Source: CAKUFA01 sp963618735 (GTDB lineage Bacteria > Bacillota > Clostridia > Christensenellales > Aristaeellaceae). Taken from it: a stretch of 64,000 nt of DNA. Shown piece after piece: positions 16,247 to 25,103 of this stretch. The stretch is from positions 37,968 to 101,967 of the forward strand of contig CAVEUM010000007.1 in assembly GCA_963618735.1 (NCBI GenBank). Reading direction: 5' to 3'. The stretch's first letter is position 1, and each line of letters opens with the position of its first letter. The translations under genes and the position numbers were made by a program. The notes under the pieces are model-generated. The model searched no databases. It saw only the letters and a list, made by a program, of their open reading frames with translations, and had not been told where the DNA came from.

Positions 16247-17983
16247 TTACGGCACCCACATATTCGGTGCACTTTCTGCATCAATATATCCCCAGGAGTC
16301 TACCGCGTGAAGCTCTGCCTGCTCCGGCATGGCAAAGGTCATGGAAGCTCTGGTCATGTCGTACCGCCATTCAGGACAAAGGCGACCGTCCGCCGAAGCA
16401 ACGGTGGTGCCTGCCGCAAGGGTCACGGTTTCATGGCCAAAGCCATCATTCAAGGTGAGATTCTCGCTCAGGGTAAACGCGTTCTTCACGGCCGCTCCAG
16501 GGTCACCGCCCACATACTTCAGCAGCATAAAACCCGTGCTTCCGTCCTGCACCCGAACATGCGCCCAGTTGCCCGTAACGCCAAGAATCTCCACCACCGT
16601 TCCCGTGGGATACTGGGCAAGGGCGGTGCTGTTCTGGTCAGGTTTTGCACGCAGGTTCAGTGACTCGCCGCTGTCAGGGGCAACGACCCCCAGCGGCGGC
16701 AGCATGCTGGGCACCGTTTCTGACGTGGTGTCCAGGAAGGACTTCATCATCCACCCCGTGTAGCCATAAATGCTGACCCGCATCCAGTCTTCATCCGCGG
16801 GCACGGCGTAAATCCGCTGTGCCTTCACCCCGCCAAAGTATTTGCCCAGTGTCTGTGCCTTGGTGGAAGGTGATTCCCGCAGATTCAGCCGATTCTCACG
16901 GGCATCGCTGGTGATTCGCACATTGCCTGCCGAAACAGACGCGGCCGGCAAAAAGCCCATCTGGCCATCGCTGAGCTGCACATGGAGATACGCACCGTCT
17001 GCTGTGATGCCCAGCACGCGCACCTGAAAGAACACGCCCAACAGCGCCACCGAGGACGCGCTTTCTGAAGGCGCATCCAGCAGAGTGCAATATTGACCCA
17101 CCAAAGGTGATGCGGTGGTGATGGAGCCAATCAGCTGACGGGAGCCATTCTCCGTTCCGCCTGCGGTGAAATGGGATGCTTCCGCCCAGCCCGAGAAGCT
17201 CCCGCCAAACTCCAGTTTCACAAAGCCGCTGCCCTGGTCCAGCACCTGTGCCGCTACCCCTGCGGCGTAGTAACCCACAATGGCGCTGCCCGTGGTTGGT
17301 GCCTCATAGAGCGTTACAGGAAAATCCGTTGCAGATGATGCGCCCGTGGTGACACCCTGATTGGGGTCAGCCTCCTCAGAGGATGCCGCAATGGTCTGCG
17401 CCGCAGACAGCGTCTGAGGAAAATCCGCTTCCACAAAGCCTGACAGGGATGTATCCTGAGGGTTGAAAACCGTTTCCTCATTCCAATAGAGCTGATGTTC
17501 CTCCACCACCACATTGGCCACCGGGAGCAACGCACGGGTCAGACGCCAGTCGTTCCCCTCTGCCTGCCAGGTATAGCGGGCATCCCCATAAATCAGTTCA
17601 AACTGCTCTGACCCATCATAATACGCTATGTCGGATTCGCTCCATTCTTCAGAAATCGCCTGATTCCACAATTGAGGCCTTTCATCCTGTCGCAGTGCCT
17701 GGCGAGAATAAACAGCCTGCCAGCTTTGACCATCACTGGTGAACGCCGCCAGCAAATATCCTTCTGCATCCTGCACCACAGCCGCAGCGTGGGAAGGCTG
17801 TCCATCACGATTGCCAACATAACCATCCAACGGGCGGGCAGAAGCAAGCGGCGTATCTGCCACCGCCTGAATCAATTCTTTCGGCCAGGTGCCGGAAAAG
17901 GACGTAATCGTGTTATCCGCCATGCAAACATTAGGCAGAAAAAGCATCAGCAGCACCAACAGCAGCAAACGAAATCGCTTCAC
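16247..17983 (-). CDS. Secreted multi-SH3 domain protein
   Basis: This 578-residue extracytoplasmic protein has an N-terminal signal sequence (KRFRLLLLVLLMLFLPNVCMA), a unique N-terminal region of about 200 residues, then four bacterial SH3-type repeats at roughly 222-275, 295-350, 365-420 and 440-492. The last two carry the typical LNLRESPSTKAQTLG and LNLRAKPDQNSTALA signatures. Bacterial SH3 domains usually bind cell-wall peptides. No hydrolase domain is visible, so it may be a wall-binding or adaptor protein. I chose the GTG at 17983 because TGGAGGTGA lies 4 bases upstream and the signal sequence begins immediately; a longer ATG frame at 18010 would bury it. Confidence 0.82.
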   Translation of the reverse strand: MKRFRLLLLVLLMLFLPNVCMADNTITSFSGTWPKELIQAVADTPLASARPLDGYVGNRDGQPSHAAAVVQDAEGYLLAAFTSDGQSWQAVYSRQALRQDERPQLWNQAISEEWSESDIAYYDGSEQFELIYGDARYTWQAEGNDWRLTRALLPVANVVVEEHQLYWNEETVFNPQDTSLSGFVEADFPQTLSAAQTIAASSEEADPNQGVTTGASSATDFPVTLYEAPTTGSAIVGYYAAGVAAQVLDQGSGFVKLEFGGSFSGWAEASHFTAGGTENGSRQLIGSITTASPLVGQYCTLLDAPSESASSVALLGVFFQVRVLGITADGAYLHVQLSDGQMGFLPAASVSAGNVRITSDARENRLNLRESPSTKAQTLGKYFGGVKAQRIYAVPADEDWMRVSIYGYTGWMMKSFLDTTSETVPSMLPPLGVVAPDSGESLNLRAKPDQNSTALAQYPTGTVVEILGVTGNWAHVRVQDGSTGFMLLKYVGGDPGAAVKNAFTLSENLTLNDGFGHETVTLAAGTTVASADGRLCPEWRYDMTRASMTFAMPEQAELHAVDSWGYIDAESAPNMWVP

Positions 17984-18094
17984 AAAGTCACCTCCAGGAA
18001 ATTCATCCATCTAATAAACGAATCACAGGAGAAAAATCCTCCTGTGAATCACATGATGGTCGATGATTGAATCGATGAAGCACCTTCATGATGT

Positions 18095-18123
18095 AGTATA
18101 TCAACAAGTGAAGACAGGCGCAA
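18095..18123 (-). promoter_or_regulatory. Promoter for the SH3 gene
   Basis: Minus-strand TTGCGC (18123-18118) and TATACT (18100-18095) are spaced by 17 bases. The leader contains an 8-bp hairpin (18024-18046, CACAGGAG with CTCCTGTG) of unknown role. Confidence 0.65.
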
Positions 18124-18128
18124 GCCCC

Positions 18129-18157
18129 TTGCACCTTCTCCGGAAAAAACGTATAAT
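18129..18157 (+). promoter_or_regulatory. fbp promoter
   Basis: TTGCAC (18129-18134), 17 bases, then TATAAT (18152-18157). It is back to back with the SH3-gene promoter, the two -35 elements being 5 bases apart. Confidence 0.78.
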
Positions 18158-18222
18158 GAAACTGGGTGGGTGTCCATCGCGGCACATCCGCCTGCTGATA
18201 CGCTGAAAGGAGGTTGTTCCTG

Positions 18223-20118
18223 ATGGAAAACATGACAGCGGATCGTCTGAAATATCTCAGTCTGCTGGCGGAACAGTTCCGCACGGAAAAAGAATTGTGC
18301 ACTGAGATTATCAACCTGAGCGGTATCCTGAACCTGCCCAAAGGTACCGAGCATTTTATGAGTGACATTCATGGCGAATATGAATCCTTTTGCCATATTA
18401 TGAATAACTGCTCCGGCGTGATTCGCGAAAAGGTGAATCTTTGGCTGGGCGACAACATGACAGGGCTGGAGGTTTCCGAGCTCTGCACGCTCATCTATTA
18501 TCCGCGTGAAAAGCTGAAGCTGCTCAAGGATGAGAAGAAGCTCAGCCCCGAGTGGTATCACACCCAGCTGAATCGGCTGGTCTATCTGGCGAGGATGCTC
18601 TCCAGCAAATACACCCGTTCTCGGGTGCGTAAAGCCATGCCGGAAGCCTACGCAGGCATTCTGGATGAATTGCTCCACGCCCAGACGGACGAGGATGACA
18701 ATCGCCGCCAGTATCACCAATCCATTTTGGATACGATGGTGGACATTGGCAGCGGTGATGACTTCATCGTTGTCCTTACCGATTTGATCAAGCACCTGGC
18801 GGTAGATCGTCTGCACGTGGTGGGTGACATCTTTGACCGTGGTTCCCGTGCGGACAGCGTCATGGACATCCTCATGAATCACCACAGCATTGACATTGAA
18901 TGGGGCAATCACGACATCCTGTGGATGGGCGCTGCCTCGGGCAGTCCTGTCTGTGTGGCAGGGGTGGTGCGGAATTCTCTCCAGTACCGCAACACAGAAA
19001 TCCTGGAAAACGGCTACGGCATTCCCCTTCGTCCTCTAGCGCTGTTTGCGGAAAAAATCTACCCCGATATGGGGCCTGACCAGGCAGCCCTGGAAGCCAT
19101 CACCATCATGATGTTCAAGCTGGAAGGCCAGCTCATCCGCCGCAATCCGGAGTTTGGCATGAACGACCGTCTTCTGCTGGAAAAGATCGACCTGTGCACA
19201 GGCATGGTACGCATCGGTGAAAAGGATTGGCCCATCAAGCCCCGCCGTCTGCCCACGGTTTCCTGGGATGATCCTTATGCCCTGACCCAGGAAGAACAGC
19301 AGGTGATGGACGGTTTGCTGGATGCCTTCCGTCAAAGCATGCGGCTGCACAGCCACATCGGATTCCTGTACACCCGCGGCAGACTTTACCGCCGCTACAA
19401 CGGCAATCTGCTTTTCCACGGCTGTGTGCCCATGAATGAGGACGGCAGCTTCCTGACCAAGCACTTTGAGGGGCAGGATCTTTCCGGTCCCGCGCTGATG
19501 AGCTACGCCGACCGTGTGGCGCGCCGTGCCTTCTATGAGGGCGACGAAAAAGCGCTGGACTTCATGTGGTATCTGTGGTGCGGCGATGATTCTCCCCTGT
19601 GCGGCCGCCACGTGACCACCTTTGCCCGCTTCTTTGTTCCCGATGAAGAAGCCTGGCACGAGCCCCGCAATCCCTACTACGTCTACTGCAACAATGAGCA
19701 GGACTGCATGCGGATTCTCATGGCATTCGGCCTGAACAGCGAAACGGGACGCATTATCAACGGTCACACGCCCATTCGGGTCATCCGTGGTGAAAGCCCC
19801 CTGAAGGCAGGCGGCAGATTGATCGTCATTGACGGCGGCTTCTGCCGTGCCTATCAGAAGACCACAGGCATCGCGGGTTACACGCTGATCGCCAATTCCC
19901 ACGGCATGCGGCTGATGTCCCACCAACCCTTTTCCACCTTTGCGGAAGCCTTGAAGGATGGCCGGGACATTCACTCTCAGTCCTTTGAATTTGTGACATA
20001 CACCGATCGCCTTCACGTTCGGGATACGGATAACGGCAAGCGCCTGCAGGAGCGTGTGGAAGACCTGAAAGCGCTGCTGGTTGCCGCAAGAGACGGCCTC
20101 ATCAATTTACAGAAATAA
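18223..20118 (+). CDS. fbp: Fructose-1,6-bisphosphatase, class III
   Basis: This enzyme hydrolyses fructose 1,6-bisphosphate to fructose 6-phosphate, the committed gluconeogenic step, using the Firmicutes-type (class III) metallophosphoesterase fold. The 631-residue product has the metal-binding blocks SDIHGEYESF (47-56), GDIFDRG (201-207) and GNHDI (228-232), and later NGHTPIRV. The length fits the class III family, which is much longer than class I enzymes. The ATG at 18223 follows GAAAGGAGG by 9 bases; a TTG three codons earlier is less likely. Monocistronic, with promoter and terminator visible. Together with pgi and glgP elsewhere in the window it belongs to hexose phosphate metabolism. 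Confidence 0.96.
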   Translation: MENMTADRLKYLSLLAEQFRTEKELCTEIINLSGILNLPKGTEHFMSDIHGEYESFCHIMNNCSGVIREKVNLWLGDNMTGLEVSELCTLIYYPREKLKLLKDEKKLSPEWYHTQLNRLVYLARMLSSKYTRSRVRKAMPEAYAGILDELLHAQTDEDDNRRQYHQSILDTMVDIGSGDDFIVVLTDLIKHLAVDRLHVVGDIFDRGSRADSVMDILMNHHSIDIEWGNHDILWMGAASGSPVCVAGVVRNSLQYRNTEILENGYGIPLRPLALFAEKIYPDMGPDQAALEAITIMMFKLEGQLIRRNPEFGMNDRLLLEKIDLCTGMVRIGEKDWPIKPRRLPTVSWDDPYALTQEEQQVMDGLLDAFRQSMRLHSHIGFLYTRGRLYRRYNGNLLFHGCVPMNEDGSFLTKHFEGQDLSGPALMSYADRVARRAFYEGDEKALDFMWYLWCGDDSPLCGRHVTTFARFFVPDEEAWHEPRNPYYVYCNNEQDCMRILMAFGLNSETGRIINGHTPIRVIRGESPLKAGGRLIVIDGGFCRAYQKTTGIAGYTLIANSHGMRLMSHQPFSTFAEALKDGRDIHSQSFEFVTYTDRLHVRDTDNGKRLQERVEDLKALLVAARDGLINLQK

Positions 20119-20131
20119 GCGCATAGCAAAA

Positions 20132-20165
20132 GCGGGATGACCATTTTCGGCCATCCCGTTTTTTG
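20132..20165. terminator. Terminator after fbp
   Basis: CGGGATGACC pairs with GGCCATCCCG, followed on the plus strand by TTTTTT. It may also serve the leftward ArsC-like gene, whose stop is 10 bases away. Confidence 0.85.
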
Positions 20166-20174
20166 ATGGAGCTG

Positions 20175-20522
20175 TTACGCTTCTTTTGTCCACGCTTCCC
20201 AGGTTTCAGGTGCATACCCCACCGTGCACTTGCTGCCATTGCGCACAATGGGCGATTTCAGCAGCCACGGACACTCCAGCACCGCCGGAAGGAGCAGGCT
20301 ATCCCGATCATAGTAGCAGGCGGGATGCTCCTTAACCTTCTTGTCCTCACGGTCAATCAGGTTGCCCAGGCCGCCCAGAGCCCTGGCCATGGTCTGCACT
20401 TCCCTTTCGCCCAGAGGGTGCTTCTTCAGATCCATCACCTGCACCTGAATGCGGCGTTCCTTAAAGAAGCGCTCTGCCTTTTGCACATCGAAGTTTTTCT
20501 TGCTGATATAGAGTTGAATCAT
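20175..20522 (-). CDS. ArsC/Spx-family thioredoxin-fold protein lacking the catalytic cysteine
   Basis: This 115-residue protein has the fold and spacing of the arsenate reductase/Spx family: IQLYISKKNFDVQKAERFF at the N-terminus, MDLKKHPLGEREV, the central NLIDREDKKVKEH and the C-terminal LKSPIVRNGSKCTVGYAPETW with the family SPIV segment. Where ArsC and Spx carry the nucleophilic Cys (YxxxxCxTxxKA) this protein reads KKNFDVQKA, so it cannot act as a standard ArsC. The remaining cysteines are far from that site. It may be a regulator or a structural homologue. GGGGAGGAG precedes the ATG. It follows dnaI by 14 bases on the same strand, so it is probably cotranscribed with dnaD-dnaI. Confidence 0.8.
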   Translation of the reverse strand: MIQLYISKKNFDVQKAERFFKERRIQVQVMDLKKHPLGEREVQTMARALGGLGNLIDREDKKVKEHPACYYDRDSLLLPAVLECPWLLKSPIVRNGSKCTVGYAPETWEAWTKEA

Positions 20523-20536
20523 GCTTTCTCCTCCCC

Positions 20537-21502
20537 TTACAGGCGGCGAATGTCATCCCCGCGGAAAAGCAGCAAATCGCAGGCGTGCTTGTCCGTCAAA
20601 CGGGAAGCAATACGCTCGGTGTACCGCTGACGAAGCTCCCGCTCGTTGAGATTGGTGGAATACACCGTGCCCCTGCCGCTGTTGCGGCGCTCATTGATAA
20701 GATTGAAAAGCTGCACAATGGTGATGTTCTCCATCAGCGGCTCGCTGCCAAGGTCGTCCAGCAGAAGCACATCCGTGGTCATCAAGCTGTCCATGGCATC
20801 GCTGTCGCCGCCGAAGTACGCCTTCCGTGCCGTGTCCAGAAAGCGGTAAGCGCTGATGAGCAGCACATTCATGCCCCGATCCAACAGCCGACGCGCCATA
20901 GCATGCATGAGGAACGTTTTTCCCAATCCGCTGGGACCCATGAGCAGAAGATCCTGGGTATCTGCCTTGGGATAGCGGTTCGCGTAATCCTGGCACATAT
21001 CGCGAATAATCTGCATGTTTTCACGCTGCGTGCAAGGCATGTCCGGGAGCGGCCGATCAGGAAACACGGACAGATCAAAGCTGTCAAAGGTTTGGTGATC
21101 GTCCTCCTCCAGTCCCACCTCACGGTAAAGCTGGCGATAATATGCGGTACGCATGCACTCGCACATTTCCTTGATGGGCTCTCCCACGTAGCCCGTATCC
21201 TTGCAAAGCTTGCAGCGGTGCACAGGATCAAGGTAATCGCTGGGCAAACCGCCCTTGCGGAGGCAATCCGCAATGCGGCTGTTCAACAGTTCCATGCGCT
21301 TGGGCAAATCATCCGCCTGCGCTGTTCCCCCCAGAATGCCGCGAACCCCACGGTAGATGATCTGCTGACGTTCATCCAGCAGATCCTTCAACCCATCGCA
21401 GCGGCGAATGGCTTCTCCCCGCCGACGATCCTCTTCCTGTCCGTTGAGCATGCGCTGTTGCTCGTATTCCGACTGCAGCTGGCGCAAAATCTCATTACGC
21501 AT
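20537..21502 (-). CDS. DnaI/DnaC-like helicase loader (AAA+ ATPase)
   Basis: This 321-residue AAA+ protein loads the replicative helicase at restart or initiation. It has an N-terminal helical region, a zinc-binding knot with Cys97, Cys100, Cys114 and Cys116 (RCKLCKDTGYVG and MCEC), Walker A GPSGLGKT at 189-196, Walker B LLLDDLGSE near 240, and a sensor region STNLNERELRQRYTERIASRL. The zinc knot is characteristic of Firmicutes DnaI. It overlaps the upstream dnaD-like gene by 8 bases, which supports a shared primosomal role. It could equally be called a DnaC family ATPase. Confidence 0.9.
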   Translation of the reverse strand: MRNEILRQLQSEYEQQRMLNGQEEDRRRGEAIRRCDGLKDLLDERQQIIYRGVRGILGGTAQADDLPKRMELLNSRIADCLRKGGLPSDYLDPVHRCKLCKDTGYVGEPIKEMCECMRTAYYRQLYREVGLEEDDHQTFDSFDLSVFPDRPLPDMPCTQRENMQIIRDMCQDYANRYPKADTQDLLLMGPSGLGKTFLMHAMARRLLDRGMNVLLISAYRFLDTARKAYFGGDSDAMDSLMTTDVLLLDDLGSEPLMENITIVQLFNLINERRNSGRGTVYSTNLNERELRQRYTERIASRLTDKHACDLLLFRGDDIRRL

Positions 21503-22997
21503 TGAACTTCAGCTCCTTCAGGCGCTTGGCCATTTTCTCGGTCATGCCCACCGTTGCTTCGTACTCGCGCTGATCATATTGCTGTTCCCGCACCACCTTG
21601 CCCGTCCGCTGAGGCTCCTGCTGAACAGGTTTGGCCTGCTGCGCCTGATACGCCGCACGGGAGGCGTCCATTTGGGATGGTGTCTTAATGCCCTGTGCTG
21701 CCATGGCGGTCAGCATTTTATCCAGGTAAGGAATCGGGTTTTCCGCCTTGCTGGACAGGGCGCCGCAGTGCAGAATCATCTCATCCGTCATCTGCAAATC
21801 GCCCATCCACTTCTGCACCAGGGTGCGATCCGCCGCGGTAGGCCTGCCGCGCTTTCCCCAGGCTTCATAAAGCACCTGCAGAAGATCGTTGGCAGACTTG
21901 AACTTCATCACATATTCCTGTGCCTCGGCGATATTGCGGATGCCCTTCTGCTTCCACGAGCGAAGCATGAGCTGCACATCATCAATGCCTTTTCCGGCGC
22001 GGGCACATTCGCGGCCTGCCAGCAGAATCACATCATCAGTGTACAGGGCGCGCATTTCGTCATACAGTGCGAGGGTGCCTTCATTCACCGTAGCACCCGT
22101 ATTCATGATAGTCAGCAGTGCCTTCAGGGGAGCCACACGTTCCGCATTGGCCGTGCGGGCTGCTTCCACTTCTTTTGCGGAGCGCATACCCTTGCCCTGG
22201 TTGCGCTTTTTCATGCCGCTAAGAATACCATCCAGATAGGAGAAGGACGGATCACCCTTGGTGGTCTCGGCACAGGCATCCAGAATAGCGTCATCCGAAA
22301 ATCCCCAGTCCCTGTTCCAACGGCGGTACATGGCCTGTTCATCCTCCGAAGGAAGACGGCGCTTACCCATGCGGCGAAGCACCTTGCGGCAGCCGTCATA
22401 CACAGCCTTGTCACGGTCGAAGAAGGACTCCGCGTCCTCCACGGTGGTAATCTTCTCGTCCGCCATTTGAATGGCCAATTTCTGGGCGGCATTGAAGGAA
22501 AAATGCTTGCCTTTGGTTTCAATGCAGTGCTGCACCAGCATGAGCACCACATCCGCAGGCAGTCCCATTTCCTCCACCCACTCGTACGCCATGGTCATAT
22601 CGTTGGTGCTGGGACGGCGATCCGCACCGAAAAGTGCATACATCGCCTCGGCAAATTCAGCATACGCATCATCCACAGCCGGCTCCGCATTCATGAAGAG
22701 GCGCTGCTTCACATTGATATACCGCCAGGACGGCGGATCATCGCTCACACGGCGAACAAGTCCCTTGCGTTCCCAATGGCGATAGGCTGCCAACACCTGA
22801 TCGGTGGAAATATCCAGGTCATGCGCCATTTGCTGAACGCTCATTTCCTCCGTGGGATGATAGCAATGCATCAATCCATACAGGTAGACCTTGACATAAC
22901 TGCCCCGCGCCCCAGGCATATATTCCAAAATGAACTGGTTCTCCACCGGGGTGACATCGAACATGGCAAACTGCTCATCAAAACAAAACACCCCCAT
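21495..22997 (-). CDS. DnaD domain primosomal protein with repeated C-terminal domains
   Basis: DnaD acts with DnaB and DnaI in replication initiation in Firmicutes. This 500-residue protein starts with a winged-helix DnaD N-terminal region (about 1-105, including the segment SYVKVYLYGLMHCYHPTE). It then has what I read as four copies of the DnaD C-terminal (DDBH2) fold at about 113-195, 202-268, 291-362 and 370-438, with the recurring pattern of a GxxRxPS start and a YLDxxL end (for example SFSYLDGILSGM and PIPYLDKMLTAM). Typical DnaD is near 230 residues with one copy. The C-terminus (about 450-500) is charged and flexible and ends KRLKELKFNA. Its own promoter lies upstream. Confidence 0.85.
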   Translation of the reverse strand: MGVFCFDEQFAMFDVTPVENQFILEYMPGARGSYVKVYLYGLMHCYHPTEEMSVQQMAHDLDISTDQVLAAYRHWERKGLVRRVSDDPPSWRYINVKQRLFMNAEPAVDDAYAEFAEAMYALFGADRRPSTNDMTMAYEWVEEMGLPADVVLMLVQHCIETKGKHFSFNAAQKLAIQMADEKITTVEDAESFFDRDKAVYDGCRKVLRRMGKRRLPSEDEQAMYRRWNRDWGFSDDAILDACAETTKGDPSFSYLDGILSGMKKRNQGKGMRSAKEVEAARTANAERVAPLKALLTIMNTGATVNEGTLALYDEMRALYTDDVILLAGRECARAGKGIDDVQLMLRSWKQKGIRNIAEAQEYVMKFKSANDLLQVLYEAWGKRGRPTAADRTLVQKWMGDLQMTDEMILHCGALSSKAENPIPYLDKMLTAMAAQGIKTPSQMDASRAAYQAQQAKPVQQEPQRTGKVVREQQYDQREYEATVGMTEKMAKRLKELKFNA

Positions 22998-23028
22998 GCG
23001 AGATCCCTCCTTTTTTCTATAGATCTAC

Positions 23029-23058
23029 ATTATAGCATAAAAAAATCCACTTGGGCAA
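23029..23058 (-). promoter_or_regulatory. Promoter for dnaD-dnaI operon
   Basis: Minus-strand TTGCCC (23058-23053), 18 bases, and an extended -10 TGCTATAAT (hexamer 23034-23029), about 31 bases before the start codon. Confidence 0.72.
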
Positions 23059-23099
23059 CAGATGACACGTGATTTGCGCAAAGCCGCTGCCGATCTTCC

Positions 23100-23144
23100 A
23101 AAAACAAAAGATCCTCTTCCCATGACGAATGCCACGGGAAGAGG
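23100..23144 (-). terminator. Terminator of the ABC importer operon
   Basis: CCTCTTCCC and GGGAAGAGG form a stem over a 14-base loop; on the minus strand it is followed by a T-rich run (ATCTTTTGTTTTTGG). Confidence 0.78.
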
Positions 23145-23184
23145 CAAGTGATGGATGCAGGGGCAATACTTCTTGTCCAGGCCC

Positions 23185-25089
23185 TTACGCCATCTGCTTT
23201 TCTTCCTTGCGGGTCAATTTTGCCTTGATGGCCGCTATGCGCTTTCTGCGCTTTTCCTTGCGGGCAAGGCGCTCGCCCAGGTCGCGGGCACCGACACCGT
23301 ACACCAGGTACAGGATCAGGCCAGACACCACCATGATGAACACCGTAGATGCGCAGCGTCTGCCCGTGGCATTGACGTTGTAGCCGTCGCGGCCTTCCTC
23401 GGCGCACATGCTCTGGATGACCATGGCGTAGGTCGTGCCATAGCTGGACTGGAAGGTTGCCGACATGTCATACTCCGTAAAGAGTGCGTTAAAGTTCAGG
23501 GCAAACACAGCCAGCACACTGGGCAGAACGATGGGCAGCTTTACCCTGAGGAATGTCACCAGGCTGCTTGCACCAAGGTTTCTCGCCGCATCCTCCAGCT
23601 CATCATCAATGGCGTAGAACGCAGCCTTGATCATGCGCAGGGCGAAAGGCAATTTCACCACCGTGTACGCCATCACAATCAGGAACCGCACATTGTCCTT
23701 CATGTACAGGTTGTTGTTGAACACATACCAGATGCTGTCGGAGTTGAAATAGGTGCGGTAGGAATAGCAGATCAAAATCGTGGGCAGCAGCCACGGGAAC
23801 AGCATGCTGTATTCCATGGCGATGGCGCGCTTCTTGCCCTTGTTCTTGAAGATGTAATTCACGGCCACCACCACGATGACGCAAGCCAGTGCTGCCGCAA
23901 TGGCAGACATCACGAAGCTGAGACGAATGCCGCCTACCGTGGCATCATTGCTGAACAGGCCGGAAATACTGCCTTCACGCACCTTTACCTTGCCGCGGTT
24001 GGTCAGGAATTCGTAATCCTGCTGGCCGAAGAAGTTCACCAGGGTGAACTGGTCCATGGACAGCGTCTTGGAGCGAATGGCGGGATAGTTCTGGAAAGCG
24101 AAGAGAACAATCATCACCACAGGCGTCATGTAAATGATGAAGAGCACGTACGCGTAGACATGTGCCAGCACATTCGCCACAGGATTGGTGATCTTCTGCT
24201 TCACCAGCTTGGCTTTGGTTTTGCTGACGGACAGATAGTGTCCCTTCCGCTCGTAGGAGGAAAGCACCGTCAGCAAAACAATGGTGAACAGTGCCAGGAT
24301 GATGGACAGAAGTGCCGCACGTGCCTGCGGGAAAGCTTCATCCGCTGTGGACGAACCTGCCAGTCGGACAATTTCCGGGTTGATGGAGTCATAGCCCAAC
24401 AGGGTCGGGGCACTCATGGCGCACAGACCCGTGATGAAGGTCATGACCGTCAGGGAGAACAGGGTGGGAATCAGGGTGGGCATAACCACCTTCATTAGCA
24501 CCTTGAAGGGCTTCGCGCCCAAATTCCGTGCAGCTTCCACCGTGTTGTAGTCAATGGAACGGATTGCATTGCGCAGGAACAAGGCGTGATTGCTGGTGCA
24601 GGCGAAGGTCATGGTGAACAGCACCGCGTTGAAGCCCGAGAACCAGTTCTTATCCATGTTGGGGAACTTGCTGGCCAGCCAGGTGGTGAGGATGCCGTCG
24701 CTGTCGTAGAGGAACAGGTAGCCCGTCACCAGTGCCACGCCGGAATACACCAGCGTCGTCATATAGCCAATGCGCAGGATCTTTGCGCCCTTGATGTCAA
24801 AATACTCTGTCAGCAGCACAATGCTGATACCCACGATATTCACCGTGATGACCAGGCAAATAGCCAGCTTCAGAGAATTCCACACATAGGTAGGCATGTT
24901 GCCCGCAAAGAAGAACCGAATGACCGCCAGCGGGTCAATGTTTCCGCTGGAGTCCTTCACCGTGAACACCTGGGTGATGGTGTTCAGGCACGGCAGAAGC
25001 ATAAAGCCGAAGAACAGATACACGAAAAAGGCGATGCCGAAAACCTTCCACAGGGTGCCGGGTGTAAGGGAAAGGCGTTTTTTATTCAT
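23185..25089 (-). CDS. ABC transporter permease with two fused membrane domains (FbpB-like)
   Basis: This 634-residue inner-membrane protein contains two binding-protein-dependent transport permease domains in one chain, the arrangement seen in iron(III) FbpB/AfuB-type permeases. Each half has an EAA loop: SIDYNTVEAARNLGAKPFKV near 205-224, and AIDDELEDAARNLGASSLVTF in the second half. About a dozen hydrophobic segments can be counted. The C-terminus is very basic (RLARKEKRRKRIAAIKAKL). The ATG at 25089 follows GGGGGAG; an upstream frame would overlap the ATPase gene. It is the last gene of binding protein, ATPase, permease. The substrate may be ferric iron, another anion or a polyamine. Confidence 0.88.
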   Translation of the reverse strand: MNKKRLSLTPGTLWKVFGIAFFVYLFFGFMLLPCLNTITQVFTVKDSSGNIDPLAVIRFFFAGNMPTYVWNSLKLAICLVITVNIVGISIVLLTEYFDIKGAKILRIGYMTTLVYSGVALVTGYLFLYDSDGILTTWLASKFPNMDKNWFSGFNAVLFTMTFACTSNHALFLRNAIRSIDYNTVEAARNLGAKPFKVLMKVVMPTLIPTLFSLTVMTFITGLCAMSAPTLLGYDSINPEIVRLAGSSTADEAFPQARAALLSIILALFTIVLLTVLSSYERKGHYLSVSKTKAKLVKQKITNPVANVLAHVYAYVLFIIYMTPVVMIVLFAFQNYPAIRSKTLSMDQFTLVNFFGQQDYEFLTNRGKVKVREGSISGLFSNDATVGGIRLSFVMSAIAAALACVIVVVAVNYIFKNKGKKRAIAMEYSMLFPWLLPTILICYSYRTYFNSDSIWYVFNNNLYMKDNVRFLIVMAYTVVKLPFALRMIKAAFYAIDDELEDAARNLGASSLVTFLRVKLPIVLPSVLAVFALNFNALFTEYDMSATFQSSYGTTYAMVIQSMCAEEGRDGYNVNATGRRCASTVFIMVVSGLILYLVYGVGARDLGERLARKEKRRKRIAAIKAKLTRKEEKQMA

Positions 25090-25103
25090 GATCCCACTCC
25101 CCC

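Noticed and set aside
20585..22900. Plus-strand frames opposite dnaI and dnaD
   Set aside because: Shadows; the minus-strand genes have Walker and zinc motifs and an operon promoter.
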